Shown here piece after piece: positions 1 through 6,968 of a stretch of DNA of 17,432 nucleotides. The position numbers and the translations under genes were made by a program. A model generated the notes under the pieces. It ran no database searches. It was not told the origin of the DNA and saw only the letters and a list, made by a program, of their open reading frames with translations. The number at the start of each line of letters is the position of its first letter. The stretch's first letter is position 1. Source of the stretch: Alphaproteobacteria bacterium (lineage in GTDB: Bacteria > Pseudomonadota > Alphaproteobacteria > RS24); the NCBI GenBank assembly GCA_022428185.1, contig JAKMCZ010000174.1, positions 1-17,432 on the forward strand, written 5' to 3'.

Positions 1-287
1 AATAAAACATAAACCAGGGTCGGCTTAATTTTGATAAAGGTCTCGTCTCGCAAATAAAGCGTCAGCCCGCCAAACATGAACACAAAACCGGCCGAGGCCA
101 GCGTCATATTATTCGGTTTGGCACCGCGCGCAAATGTGACGATTAATGAAACCACCAATGCTGCCATGAAGCCTGCCGTTGCAATCAGCAACCCATCGCT
201 TTCAGGGCGTCCAAGCCAATCGGCACCGCGCCCGTTCAAAATGAAAAATACCAAAAGTGGCCCGAAATCTTCCAGAAATTTCGCCAT
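1..287 (-). CDS. yciB: YciB/IspZ inner-membrane septation protein A, partial (N-terminal 95 residues)
   Basis: The reading frame starts at ATG 287-285 and runs off the left edge, so only the N-terminal half is seen (the family is usually about 180-200 aa). The protein begins MAKFLEDFGPLLVFFI. It has hydrophobic membrane segments near residues 8-18, 35-52 and 63-80, and a family-typical block GGLTLYLRDETFIKIKPT near residues 74-91. Members are multi-pass inner-membrane proteins linked to cell-envelope or septum synthesis; the biochemical role is poorly defined. The start is well supported by a GAGGAG Shine-Dalgarno 8 nt upstream. The start codon shares one base with the ftsY stop (TAATG), so translation is probably coupled to ftsY as the last seen gene of the dapF-mtaB-ftsY-yciB operon. 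Family assignment is confident from the conserved block; function is inferred from the family. Confidence 0.9.
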   Translation of the reverse strand, partial: MAKFLEDFGPLLVFFILNGRGADWLGRPESDGLLIATAGFMAALVVSLIVTFARGAKPNNMTLASAGFVFMFGGLTLYLRDETFIKIKPTLVYVL

Positions 288-1210
288 TATCCAATCTCCT
301 CATCAAGCCCGACCAAAGCGCGGGAAAAACCGTCCGCGCTGAAAGCTTGCAAATCATCGACTTGTTCGCCGACACCGATAAAATATATCGGCAAAGCCAG
401 TTTCTGGGCAATCGCCACCAGGCCGCCACCACGCGCCGTGCCGTCGAGTTTGGTCATAATCAAGCCACTGGTTTCGGCGGTTGCCAGAAAAGCTTCCGCT
501 TGCGCCACCGCGTTTTGGCCGGTTGTCGCATCGAGCACGAGCAGGCTTTCATGCGGTGCGCTGTCATCGAGTTTTTTCACAACGCGAATGATTTTGGTCA
601 ATTCGGCCATCAGATTATCGTTCGATTGCAGCCGACCTGCCGTGTCGATCATCAACACATCGATATTTTCATTTTGCGCTTTTTGCAGTGCTTGAAAGGC
701 CAGTCCGGCCGCATCAGCGCCGGCATCTGCGCGCACCACATCGACATTGGCGCGCGCGCCCCAAACCACTAATTGCTCAGCAGCAGCGGCGCGAAACGTG
801 TCGCAGGCCGCCAGCATGACAGTTTTCCCTTCGGCCTGAAATTTTTTGGCTAATTTGCCGATGGTGGTTGTCTTGCCCGCACCATTGACACCGGCCAATA
901 AAACAACTGCCGGTTTTAGGGCGGGCAGGGCGAAGGGTTTGTCAACCGGTTGCAGCAGGGTCGCGATTTCACCGGCCAGAATTTGGCGCAGCGCCGCATC
1001 ATCAAGGGTCGCCAAATCGCGTCTGCCGCGCAAAGCCTCGGTAATTTTGGCGGCGGTGGTGACGCCCAAATCCGCCATAATCAGCGCGTCTTCCAATTCA
1101 CCTAATGTTTCGACCGATAATTTTCGCCCGCCCATAATGCCCGACAGGCTGCCTGCCAGCGCATCAGAGGAACGCGAAAGACCGGATTTTAGACGCGACC
1201 AAAGGCTCAT
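287..1210 (-). CDS. ftsY: FtsY, signal recognition particle receptor GTPase
   Basis: FtsY is the membrane-associated receptor that docks the SRP-ribosome complex; it forms a twinned GTPase heterodimer with Ffh and activates GTP hydrolysis in both. The 307-residue protein is essentially only the NG core: N domain about 1-95, P-loop GVNGAGKTT about 107-115, DTFRAAA about 137-143, DTAGR about 189-193, TKLDGTARGG about 253-262 and the closing GVGEQVDDLQAF motif. The long acidic A domain of E. coli FtsY is missing, as is common in alphaproteobacteria; the short N-terminal stretch MSLWSRLKSGL could be an amphipathic membrane anchor (inference). The ATG is supported by GGAGG 6 nt upstream and overlaps the mtaB stop as ATGA. 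Its partner ffh lies in the divergent operon across the 3267-3462 spacer. Confidence 0.98.
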   Translation of the reverse strand: MSLWSRLKSGLSRSSDALAGSLSGIMGGRKLSVETLGELEDALIMADLGVTTAAKITEALRGRRDLATLDDAALRQILAGEIATLLQPVDKPFALPALKPAVVLLAGVNGAGKTTTIGKLAKKFQAEGKTVMLAACDTFRAAAAEQLVVWGARANVDVVRADAGADAAGLAFQALQKAQNENIDVLMIDTAGRLQSNDNLMAELTKIIRVVKKLDDSAPHESLLVLDATTGQNAVAQAEAFLATAETSGLIMTKLDGTARGGGLVAIAQKLALPIYFIGVGEQVDDLQAFSADGFSRALVGLDEEIG

Positions 1211-2445
1211 TTATCGCCTCCGATGAGCATGCGCCCGTCATCGCCGGTAATGGTCACATCGACCAAAGCACCGCTCTCATGCGCCGTATCGAGGGCGATG
1301 CGCGCAAAGTTTTCGGCGCGTCCTTCGCCCGGTTTTTCAACCAAGACGGAGAATGTTTTGCCGTGCTGGCGCGCCAGCCAATTTTGTAAATTGTTTTGCG
1401 CGGCATCGCGCAATTTTGCCGCGCGCGCTTTGATCAGCGCTTTATCCAATTGCGGCATGCGTGCTGCGGGCGTGCCCGGACGTGGTGAAAACGGAAACAC
1501 ATGGGTGAAGCTCAAATCGCACTCAGCGATAAGCGCCACCGTATTGTCAAACATCGCCTCGGTTTCGGTCGGAAAACCGGCGATTAAATCGGCACCGAAA
1601 GCCATATCGGGGCGGGCTTTCTTTAGCCGGTTACAAAACGCAATCGCCTCGGCGCGGCTATGGCGGCGTTTCATGCGCTTCAAAATCATATCGTCGCCGG
1701 CTTGCAGCGATAAATGCAAATGCGGCATCAGCCGTGGCTCTTCGATGACCATATCGAGAAGTGTCGCGTCAATCTCAACCGCATCAATCGACGATAGACG
1801 CAAGCGCGCCAATTCGGGCACGCGAGCCAAAATCGCCTGCACCAATTGACCCAAACCCGATTTCCCGGTCTCGCCAATTCCGATATCGGGGCCGTAAGAG
1901 GTAATATCAACACCGGTCAGCACCACTTCCTTATGGCCCTGCTCGACCAGCTCGGTGACGCGGTGCACCACCTCATCAACCGGCACTGAGCGCGAATTGC
2001 CGCGACCATAGGGAATGATACAAAATGTGCAGCGATGGTCGCAGCCGGTTTGCACTTGCACAAAAGCGCGCGCGCGACGGCTTTGAGCGACCGATGGCAG
2101 GGGCGTGGCTTTGGTCTCTTGCATGATATCGCCAATCGCCGAGCCACTGGCTTGATAGCTGGCAGCGCGTAATTTTTCTTCATTGCCCAAAACACGGTCA
2201 ACTTCGGGCATGGCTGAAAACGCCGCGCCGTCAATTTGTGCGGCGCAACCGGTGACCATAACTTCTTGGCCTCGGCGTTTGGCTTTGCGCGCCGCTTGGC
2301 GTGCCTGGCGGAGCGCTTCGCCGGTCACCGCGCAGCCATTGATAATGGTGGTGTTTTTAAGCCCCGCCGCTTTAGCCAGCGCATCAACCGTATCGCCTTC
2401 CAGCGCGTTTAAGCGACAGCCGAAATTCTCAACATCGACGCTCAT
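1207..2445 (-). CDS. mtaB: MtaB, tRNA t6A37 methylthiotransferase (radical SAM)
   Basis: MtaB adds a methylthio group to N6-threonylcarbamoyladenosine at position 37 of ANN-decoding tRNAs (ms2t6A), which stabilises codon pairing. The 412-residue protein has the MTTase layout. The N-terminal UPF0004 domain carries cysteines at 10 (NFGCRLN), 38 (INGC) and 67 (VTGC), which bind the auxiliary cluster. The radical-SAM core follows with CDHRCTFC (C135, C139, C142) and the PYGRGNSRS motif that distinguishes MtaB from MiaB and RimO in my reading. A TRAM-like RNA-binding tail occupies about 350-410. The start is ATG 2445, which overlaps the dapF stop (ATGA), with GAGG upstream inside dapF; the 3' end overlaps ftsY by 4 bases. 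MiaB or RimO are the alternatives, but the FGCRLN N-terminus favours MtaB. Confidence 0.95.
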   Translation of the reverse strand: MSVDVENFGCRLNALEGDTVDALAKAAGLKNTTIINGCAVTGEALRQARQAARKAKRRGQEVMVTGCAAQIDGAAFSAMPEVDRVLGNEEKLRAASYQASGSAIGDIMQETKATPLPSVAQSRRARAFVQVQTGCDHRCTFCIIPYGRGNSRSVPVDEVVHRVTELVEQGHKEVVLTGVDITSYGPDIGIGETGKSGLGQLVQAILARVPELARLRLSSIDAVEIDATLLDMVIEEPRLMPHLHLSLQAGDDMILKRMKRRHSRAEAIAFCNRLKKARPDMAFGADLIAGFPTETEAMFDNTVALIAECDLSFTHVFPFSPRPGTPAARMPQLDKALIKARAAKLRDAAQNNLQNWLARQHGKTFSVLVEKPGEGRAENFARIALDTAHESGALVDVTITGDDGRMLIGGDK

Positions 2446-3266
2446 AGGGTGACCTCGGCATCGAACTCAAAATGCACAGGACCCGACATAAACAGATGCG
2501 TGTCGGGGCGATAATCAATCACCAGAACGTCATGCGCGTTATCGTCTTGATTGAAAGGCGGGCGTAAATGCACCTCGCCTTGCGTGCACAGGCCTTGCGT
2601 GACCGCTGCAACGGCAGTGGCACATGCGCCCGTGCCGCAGGCTTTGGTCAGGCCAACGCCGCGCTCCCATGTGTCGAGGCGCAAAATATTATCGCCTGCA
2701 ATACTGGCGAAACTGATATTGGCGCGCTCGGGGAAATGTCGATTTCGTTCCAGTTGAAAGCCATATTGCGCCGCCAGGCCCGCCGTGCCGGTTTCAACGA
2801 AAATCACTGCATGCGGATTGCCGACAATTACCGGCAGGGCATCGGGCAGGTTTTTATGCAAGCTCACCGCCGACCCGATTTCGGGCAGTTTCATGGCGAC
2901 ACGAACCTGCATTGCGGTTTCGCTGGTTGAGGTTTGGCAGGCTAATAGACCACCCAAACTGTCGATATTTATCGATGCGGCCTCGCCCTGCGCCAAAAAA
3001 GCGGCGACGGCGCGTGTGCCATTGCCACATGCTTCGACCTCGCTGCCATCGGCGTTGAAAATCTGCATAAACACATCGCCATCAGATTTCGGCGGGTGAA
3101 TGACAAGAAGCTGGTCGCAGCCCTTGGTCGTGACATTTTCGCGGTCGGCCAATCGGCGCACATCATCGCTCGATAGGCTCAACCCCTTATCGCGTGCGTC
3201 AATAATGACGAAATCATTGCCCAACCCGTTCATTTTGGTAAAGGCGATGGTGTGTGTGTCACTCAT
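2442..3266 (-). CDS. dapF: DapF, diaminopimelate epimerase
   Basis: DapF interconverts LL- and meso-diaminopimelate, the last step before meso-DAP enters peptidoglycan or lysine synthesis; it needs no cofactor. I start it at ATG 3266 (274 aa, the usual family length), giving MSDTHTIAFTKMNGLGNDF; a longer frame to 3302 adds 12 residues with no family resemblance. The two catalytic cysteines of the 1,1-proton-transfer mechanism are visible in EACGNGTRA (C80) and KACGTGACA (C210), within the pseudo-symmetric two-domain fold. There is no good Shine-Dalgarno, but a TATATA -10 box ends exactly 6 nt before the A of ATG, suggesting a leaderless message. It is first in the dapF-mtaB-ftsY-yciB operon and overlaps mtaB by 4 bases. 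With asd in the same window, two enzymes of the aspartate-to-DAP route are present. Confidence 0.97.
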   Translation of the reverse strand: MSDTHTIAFTKMNGLGNDFVIIDARDKGLSLSSDDVRRLADRENVTTKGCDQLLVIHPPKSDGDVFMQIFNADGSEVEACGNGTRAVAAFLAQGEAASINIDSLGGLLACQTSTSETAMQVRVAMKLPEIGSAVSLHKNLPDALPVIVGNPHAVIFVETGTAGLAAQYGFQLERNRHFPERANISFASIAGDNILRLDTWERGVGLTKACGTGACATAVAAVTQGLCTQGEVHLRPPFNQDDNAHDVLVIDYRPDTHLFMSGPVHFEFDAEVTL

Positions 3267-3280
3267 TGTGCCTATATAGG
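3267..3280 (-). promoter_or_regulatory. Candidate -10 element of dapF (possible leaderless start)
   Basis: On the minus strand, TATATA (3278-3273) is followed by six bases, GGCACA, and then the dapF ATG. A transcript starting 7 nt after the box would begin at the A of the start codon. The box lies in a 10-bp palindrome, CCTATATAGG (3271-3280). I see no convincing -35 hexamer at 16-18 bp and no Shine-Dalgarno between the box and the ATG. This is an inference from spacing only. Confidence 0.4.
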
Positions 3281-3316
3281 GGTTTCCCTGCCCAAACGCC
3301 ATACGGCTTTAGCGCC

Positions 3317-3345
3317 TTGACTTTATTTGGGCGGCTGCCTATTTT
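3317..3345 (+). promoter_or_regulatory. Candidate sigma-70-type promoter for ffh operon
   Basis: TTGACT (3317-3322) and TATTTT (3340-3345) are separated by 17 bp, close to the sigma-70 optimum in both sequence and spacing. A start near 3352 would give a 5' untranslated region of about 110 nt before the ffh ATG at 3463. It is the only clear rightward promoter I see upstream of ffh-rpsP-rimM-trmD-rplS. The box sequences are read directly; activity is inferred. Confidence 0.5.
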
Positions 3346-3352
3346 GCCGCCA

Positions 3353-3417
3353 CTTCTTCAAGAGAAGCGATATTTGAACTGGTTTCAGCCCCCGATTTTA
3401 GGCGGGGCGAAATCGCC
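3353..3417 (+). promoter_or_regulatory. Structured 5' leader of ffh (three small hairpins)
   Basis: The presumed untranslated leader can form CTTCT/AGAAG (3353-3357 with 3363-3367), then CCCCG/CGGGG (3390-3394 with 3403-3407) and GGCG/CGCC (3406-3409 with 3414-3417). The second and third share G3406-G3407, so they compete. None is followed by a T-run, so they are not classic terminators. No known riboswitch consensus is recognisable. Whether they regulate ffh is unknown. Confidence 0.3.
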
Positions 3418-3462
3418 ACCCGTCAGCAAGGTTTGCCCACGGGTGCAATTTTGGTTGACGGC

Positions 3463-4974
3463 ATGTTTGACACGCTGAGTGATAATTTAGGATCGATTTT
3501 TGACCGCTTGACGCGGCGCGGCGCGCTGTCTGAAAAGCAAGTCGATGCTGCGCTTGACGAAATTCGCAATGCGTTGCTGGAAGCCGATGTTGCTTTGCCC
3601 GTCGCGCGCAGCTTTATCGAGCAAGTGCGCCCGCTCGCTGTCGGCAGCGATGTGTTGAAATCGGTCACGCCGGGCCAACAAGTCATCAAAATCGTCAATG
3701 ATGCGCTGATTGAGATGCTGGGTGCGCCCGCCGCACTCAACTTTGATGCCGTGCCGCCCGTGGTCATGATGATGGTCGGTTTGCAAGGCTCGGGTAAAAC
3801 CACATCGACCGCCAAAATAGCCAAACACATTACCGACACGCAAAAGCGCAAAGTGTTAATGGCGTCGCTGGATACACAACGCCCCGCCGCCATGCAGCAA
3901 TTGGCGGTGCTCGGCACACAGACCGAAATTGATACATTGCCGATTGTTGACGGCCAAGCGCCGGTAGATATCGCCAAACGCGCTGTTGAGGCGGCCAAGC
4001 TGGGCGGTTTTGATGTGGTGATGCTGGACACGGCAGGGCGCACCAATGCCGATGAGGCACTGATGGCGGAAATGGCGGCAATTGAAAAAGCCGCGTCGCC
4101 GAAAGAGGTTTTGCTGGTCGCCGACGCATTGACCGGTCAAGAGGCGGTGACCATTGCCGGACAATTTGCAGCGCGTGTGTCGCTGACCGGTATCATGTTG
4201 ACCCGCGCCGATGGCGACGGTCGCGGCGGTGCAGCCTTGTCCATGCGCTATGTCACGGGCGTGCCGATTAAGTTTCTTGGTGTTGGTGAGGCGATAGACA
4301 GGCTGGAAGTGTTTGACCCGCAGCGGCTCGCCAATCGCATTTTGGGCATGGGTGATGTTGTCGGTCTGGTTGAAAAAGCAGCCGAAACAATGGATGCGGA
4401 GAAGGCTGAAAAAATTGCCGCGCGCATGAAAAAAGGCCAGTTCACACTTGATGATATGGCCGAGCAATTAAAACAAATGCAGGCCATGGGTGGTATGAGC
4501 GGCGTGCTGTCCATGTTGCCCGGCATGGGTAAAATGAAAAAGCAATTGGCGGCTCTGAATATGGATGAGCGCGAATTGCTGCGCCAAGCCGCCATTGTTT
4601 CGTCAATGACCAGTGCCGAGCGCGACACACCGAAATTGATGAATGCCAGCCGCAAACGGCGTGTGGCGGGCGGCTCGGGCACCAGCGTGCAAGATGTCAA
4701 TAAGGTGCTGAAAATGCATCGGCAAATGGCCGATATGATGAAGAAAATGGGCAAGGGCGGCTTCCCTGATATGGGGGGCATGGCCGATATGCTGGGCGGC
4801 AATATGGGTGGTGGTATGCCGGGTGGCATGGCAAGTGGCATGGGCGGAAATATGCCGCAAATGCCCAAATTGGATCCCAAAAACCTGCCCGATTTAAGCA
4901 AATTGGGCGGCGATGCGCCGGCCGATTTTTTGAAAGGATTGGGTCTGCCCGATAGTGGGTCAAAAAAGAAATAG
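3463..4974 (+). CDS. ffh: Ffh, signal recognition particle protein (SRP54)
   Basis: Ffh binds 4.5S RNA and nascent hydrophobic signal sequences and pairs with FtsY for co-translational targeting to the inner membrane. I start at ATG 3463 (503 aa; MFDTLSDNLGSIFDRLTRRG), the family N-terminus; a TTG 30 bp upstream is in frame but adds unrelated residues. N domain about 1-95; GTPase motifs GLQGSGKTT (106-114), DTQRPAA (137-143), DTAGR (189-193) and TRADGDGRGG (247-256); methionine-rich M domain from about 320. After the M domain comes a low-complexity Gly/Met stretch (about 427-467) and a short Pro/Leu/Lys tail ending in KKK. No strong Shine-Dalgarno precedes the ATG, unusual for so central a gene. 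It heads the ffh-rpsP-rimM-trmD-rplS run and is divergent from the operon that holds ftsY. Confidence 0.97.
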   Translation: MFDTLSDNLGSIFDRLTRRGALSEKQVDAALDEIRNALLEADVALPVARSFIEQVRPLAVGSDVLKSVTPGQQVIKIVNDALIEMLGAPAALNFDAVPPVVMMMVGLQGSGKTTSTAKIAKHITDTQKRKVLMASLDTQRPAAMQQLAVLGTQTEIDTLPIVDGQAPVDIAKRAVEAAKLGGFDVVMLDTAGRTNADEALMAEMAAIEKAASPKEVLLVADALTGQEAVTIAGQFAARVSLTGIMLTRADGDGRGGAALSMRYVTGVPIKFLGVGEAIDRLEVFDPQRLANRILGMGDVVGLVEKAAETMDAEKAEKIAARMKKGQFTLDDMAEQLKQMQAMGGMSGVLSMLPGMGKMKKQLAALNMDERELLRQAAIVSSMTSAERDTPKLMNASRKRRVAGGSGTSVQDVNKVLKMHRQMADMMKKMGKGGFPDMGGMADMLGGNMGGGMPGGMASGMGGNMPQMPKLDPKNLPDLSKLGGDAPADFLKGLGLPDSGSKKK

Positions 4975-5012
4975 ACCTTGAGTAATTTGCTGTTTGATGA
5001 AAGGAAATTGAA

Positions 5013-5654
5013 ATGGCTTTGAAAATTCGTATGTCGCGTGGCGGCTCGAAAAAACGTCCCTTTTACCGTATTGTTGTGGCTGACAGCCGCATGCCGCGTG
5101 ATGGTCGTTTTATCGAAAAACTTGGAACTTATAACCCATTGCTGCCGAAAGATGGCGGTGAGCGGGTGAAGTTGGACACTGACCGCGCCAAGCATTGGCT
5201 GGATCAAGGGGCCAAACCGTCTGACCGCGTGTCGCGCTTTCTCGACGATGCCGGATTATGGAAACGCGAGCCGCGCAATAATCCGCAAAGGGCCAAACCG
5301 GGTCTGAAAGCGCAAGAGCGCTTGGAAGCACAAGCGGCTGCGGCCGAAGCTGCGGCTGCCGCTCCTGCTGAGGAAGTGGCTGAAGAAGAAGTTGTTGCAG
5401 AAGAGGCGACAGAGGAAGTGGTCGAGGAAGTGGCTGCCGAAGAAGCTCCGGCTGAGGATGAGGCTCCGGCTGAGGAAGAAGCCCCCACCGAAGAGGCACC
5501 AGCTGAGGAAGAAGCTCCGGCTGAGGAAGAGGCTCCGGCTGAAGAAGCGGCTGCTGAGGAAGAGGCTCCCGCCGAAGAGGCACCCGCCGAGGAAGAAGCC
5601 GCTGCTGAAGAAGCGCCTGCTGAGGACGCTTCTGAGGAAGAAAAGGCCGAATAA
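5013..5654 (+). CDS. rpsP: Ribosomal protein bS16 with long Glu/Ala/Pro-rich C-terminal tail
   Basis: bS16 is a 30S assembly protein that binds the 5' domain of 16S rRNA. Residues 1-80 are canonical (MALKIRMSRGGSKKRPFYRI, DGRFIEKLGTYNP, and a DRAKHWLDQGAKPSDRV block). About 20 basic residues follow, including a run ending KPGLKAQERLE, and then a low-complexity acidic tail from about residue 108 to 213. By my count the last 95 residues hold 43 Glu, 2 Asp and a single Lys. bS16 is about 80 aa in E. coli; alphaproteobacterial versions are often longer with Ala/Glu tails, but this one more than doubles the protein. AGGAAA lies upstream of ATG 5013, 38 bp after ffh. The stop directly abuts the rimM ATG. 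Confidence 0.95.
   Translation: MALKIRMSRGGSKKRPFYRIVVADSRMPRDGRFIEKLGTYNPLLPKDGGERVKLDTDRAKHWLDQGAKPSDRVSRFLDDAGLWKREPRNNPQRAKPGLKAQERLEAQAAAAEAAAAAPAEEVAEEEVVAEEATEEVVEEVAAEEAPAEDEAPAEEEAPTEEAPAEEEAPAEEEAPAEEAAAEEEAPAEEAPAEEEAAAEEAPAEDASEEEKAE
5334..5651 (+). repeat. In-frame low-complexity repeat encoding the S16 acidic tail
   Basis: The DNA is an imperfect in-frame repeat built on codons for Glu-Ala-Pro-Ala-Glu-Glu. The string GCTCCGGCTGA recurs at 5445, 5463, 5514 and 5532; the spacings 18, 51 and 18 are all multiples of three. Ala and Glu codons are mixed (GCT/GCC/GCG/GCA, GAA/GAG), so the array is diverged rather than a fresh perfect expansion. Strong strand asymmetry (purine-rich plus strand) opens long meaningless frames on both strands here. 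Confidence 0.85.
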
Positions 5655-6245
5655 ATGGTCGTGTCGCCCGAGACGACGCCGGACGGCTTTGTCTGTCTGT
5701 GCGTCATCGGGCCGGCGCATGGCGTTAAGGGCGCGGTGAAGGCCAAATGCTTCGCCGAAAACGCGGCTGATTTGACGGCCTATGGTGCGCTGCAAACGGC
5801 GGACGGGCAGGCGGTCATAATCGCTTCCGTTAAGTCCGACAAATATGGCGCATTGCTGACGCTGGAAGGCGTGAGCGGGCGCGATGCGGCGGAGGCGCTG
5901 CGCGGCACGGCGCTTTATGTGGCGCGCGACAAGCTGCCCGCTCTGGACGGCGATGATTTTTATCATGCCGACCTTATCGGTTTGGCGGTGGTCGACGCTG
6001 ATGGCGCGACGCTGGGTCAAGTTAAAGCGGTGCATAATTTCGGAGCCGGTGATTTGTTGGAAATCGTCCATAGCGCGGCAGATAGAAAAGGGACGGCTTT
6101 TTACCCGTTCACCAAAGCCGTGGTGCCCGATATTGATATCGCCGCCGGACGTTTGGTGCTGTTGCCGCCGCGTGAAGACGAGGCGCGACCGCCCGAGCAA
6201 GTATCGGCAGGCTCCACTGATGATAAAAGTGATAATCAGAGTTGA
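5655..6245 (+). CDS. rimM: RimM, 16S rRNA processing / 30S maturation factor
   Basis: RimM assists late assembly of the 30S head around uS19 and is functionally tied to S16 and TrmD. The 196-residue protein has the N-terminal RimM barrel (about 11-90; FVCLCVIGPAHGVKGAVK matches the conserved G-x-x-H-G-x-x-G start) and a C-terminal PRC-barrel (about 100-170; FYHADLIGLAVVDADG, then TKAVVPDIDIAAGRLVL). It ends in a short polar tail. The ATG follows the rpsP stop with no gap, so it is probably reached by ribosomes finishing rpsP; its Shine-Dalgarno would have to lie in the Glu-rich end of rpsP (GAGGAAG). trmD follows after 3 bases. Position and motifs leave little doubt. Confidence 0.95.
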   Translation: MVVSPETTPDGFVCLCVIGPAHGVKGAVKAKCFAENAADLTAYGALQTADGQAVIIASVKSDKYGALLTLEGVSGRDAAEALRGTALYVARDKLPALDGDDFYHADLIGLAVVDADGATLGQVKAVHNFGAGDLLEIVHSAADRKGTAFYPFTKAVVPDIDIAAGRLVLLPPREDEARPPEQVSAGSTDDKSDNQS

Positions 6246-6248
6246 GCC

Positions 6249-6968
6249 ATGAGTTTTAACGCCCATATCATCACCGCCTATCCTGACATGTTTCCCGGAC
6301 CTTTGGGCGCCAGCCTGAGCGGGCGCGCGCTCAAAGACGGTTTATGGGATTTGGCGCTGCATGATTTGCGCGATTTCGGTCAAGGCAAGCATAATAATAT
6401 TGATGACACTCCGGCAGGCGGCGGACCCGGCATGGTATTGCGCGCCGATGTTGCCGCCGCCGCGCTCGACAGTGTGGACAATGAAACCGCTTTACCGCTG
6501 ATTTTACCCAGCCCGCGTGGACAAGTGTTTTCGCAAAGCATGGCCGAAGACTGGGCGCAAGCGCCGGGATTGGTGTTTTTGTGCAACCGCTTTGAAGGGG
6601 TCGATGAGCGCTTTATTGAGGCACGCCGGCCGCTTGAAGTATCGCTTGGCGATTATGTGCTGGCCGGTGGCGAATTGGCGGCAATGGTGATGCTGGAGGC
6701 GGTGTTGCGCTTGCTGCCGGGAATTATGGGCAAGGCTGAAAGCGGACGCGATGAGAGCTTTTCAGCGGCCAATCAAGGGCTGTTGGAATATCCCCATTAT
6801 ACCCGTCCCAATATGTGGGACGGGCGCGCCATTCCCGATGTGGTGACCGGCGGCGACCATGAAAAATTGGCCGCTTGGCGGCGTGCAGAGGCGCAAGCGG
6901 TGACGAAATCCCGCCGCCCTGATTTATGGGCGCGCCTTAATGATAAAAAAGACGATAAGTCAGACTGA
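6249..6968 (+). CDS. trmD: TrmD, tRNA (guanine-N1-)-methyltransferase
   Basis: TrmD makes m1G37 in tRNAs reading CNN and some GGN codons, preventing +1 frameshifting. The 239-residue protein has the SPOUT trefoil-knot layout. The N-terminal catalytic half includes DDTPAGGGPGMVL (about 53-65), FLCNRFEGVDERFIE (about 109-123) and SLGDYVLAGGELAAMV (about 131-146), which form the knot that binds S-adenosylmethionine. A linker then leads to the PHYTRPNMWDG segment and a C-terminal tRNA-binding helix domain (DVVTGGDHEKLAAWRR). The start at 6249 lies 3 bases after the rimM stop. It fits the rpsP-rimM-trmD-rplS order seen in many bacteria. Length matches the family. Confidence 0.97.
   Translation: MSFNAHIITAYPDMFPGPLGASLSGRALKDGLWDLALHDLRDFGQGKHNNIDDTPAGGGPGMVLRADVAAAALDSVDNETALPLILPSPRGQVFSQSMAEDWAQAPGLVFLCNRFEGVDERFIEARRPLEVSLGDYVLAGGELAAMVMLEAVLRLLPGIMGKAESGRDESFSAANQGLLEYPHYTRPNMWDGRAIPDVVTGGDHEKLAAWRRAEAQAVTKSRRPDLWARLNDKKDDKSD

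Noticed and set aside
257..772. Plus-strand open frame opposite ftsY
   Set aside because: The whole span is antisense to ftsY, whose GTPase motifs are intact; no start signals or recognisable domains.
4248..5207. Long minus-strand open frame (about 319 codons) opposite ffh
   Set aside because: It lies antisense to the confidently identified ffh and the start of rpsP, its product is low-complexity and unlike a folded protein, and it has no Shine-Dalgarno or operon context.
5392..5739. Plus-strand Arg/Lys/Leu-rich frame across the S16 tail
   Set aside because: It is the +1 reading of the same acidic-tail repeat; the S16-rimM frame is the real one, and no start signal supports this frame.
5256..6266. 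Long minus-strand open frame opposite rpsP and rimM, Phe/Leu/Ser-rich
   Set aside because: The open frame is a by-product of the repetitive GAG/GCT codons of the S16 tail read on the other strand; the repeated hydrophobic product has no family resemblance.
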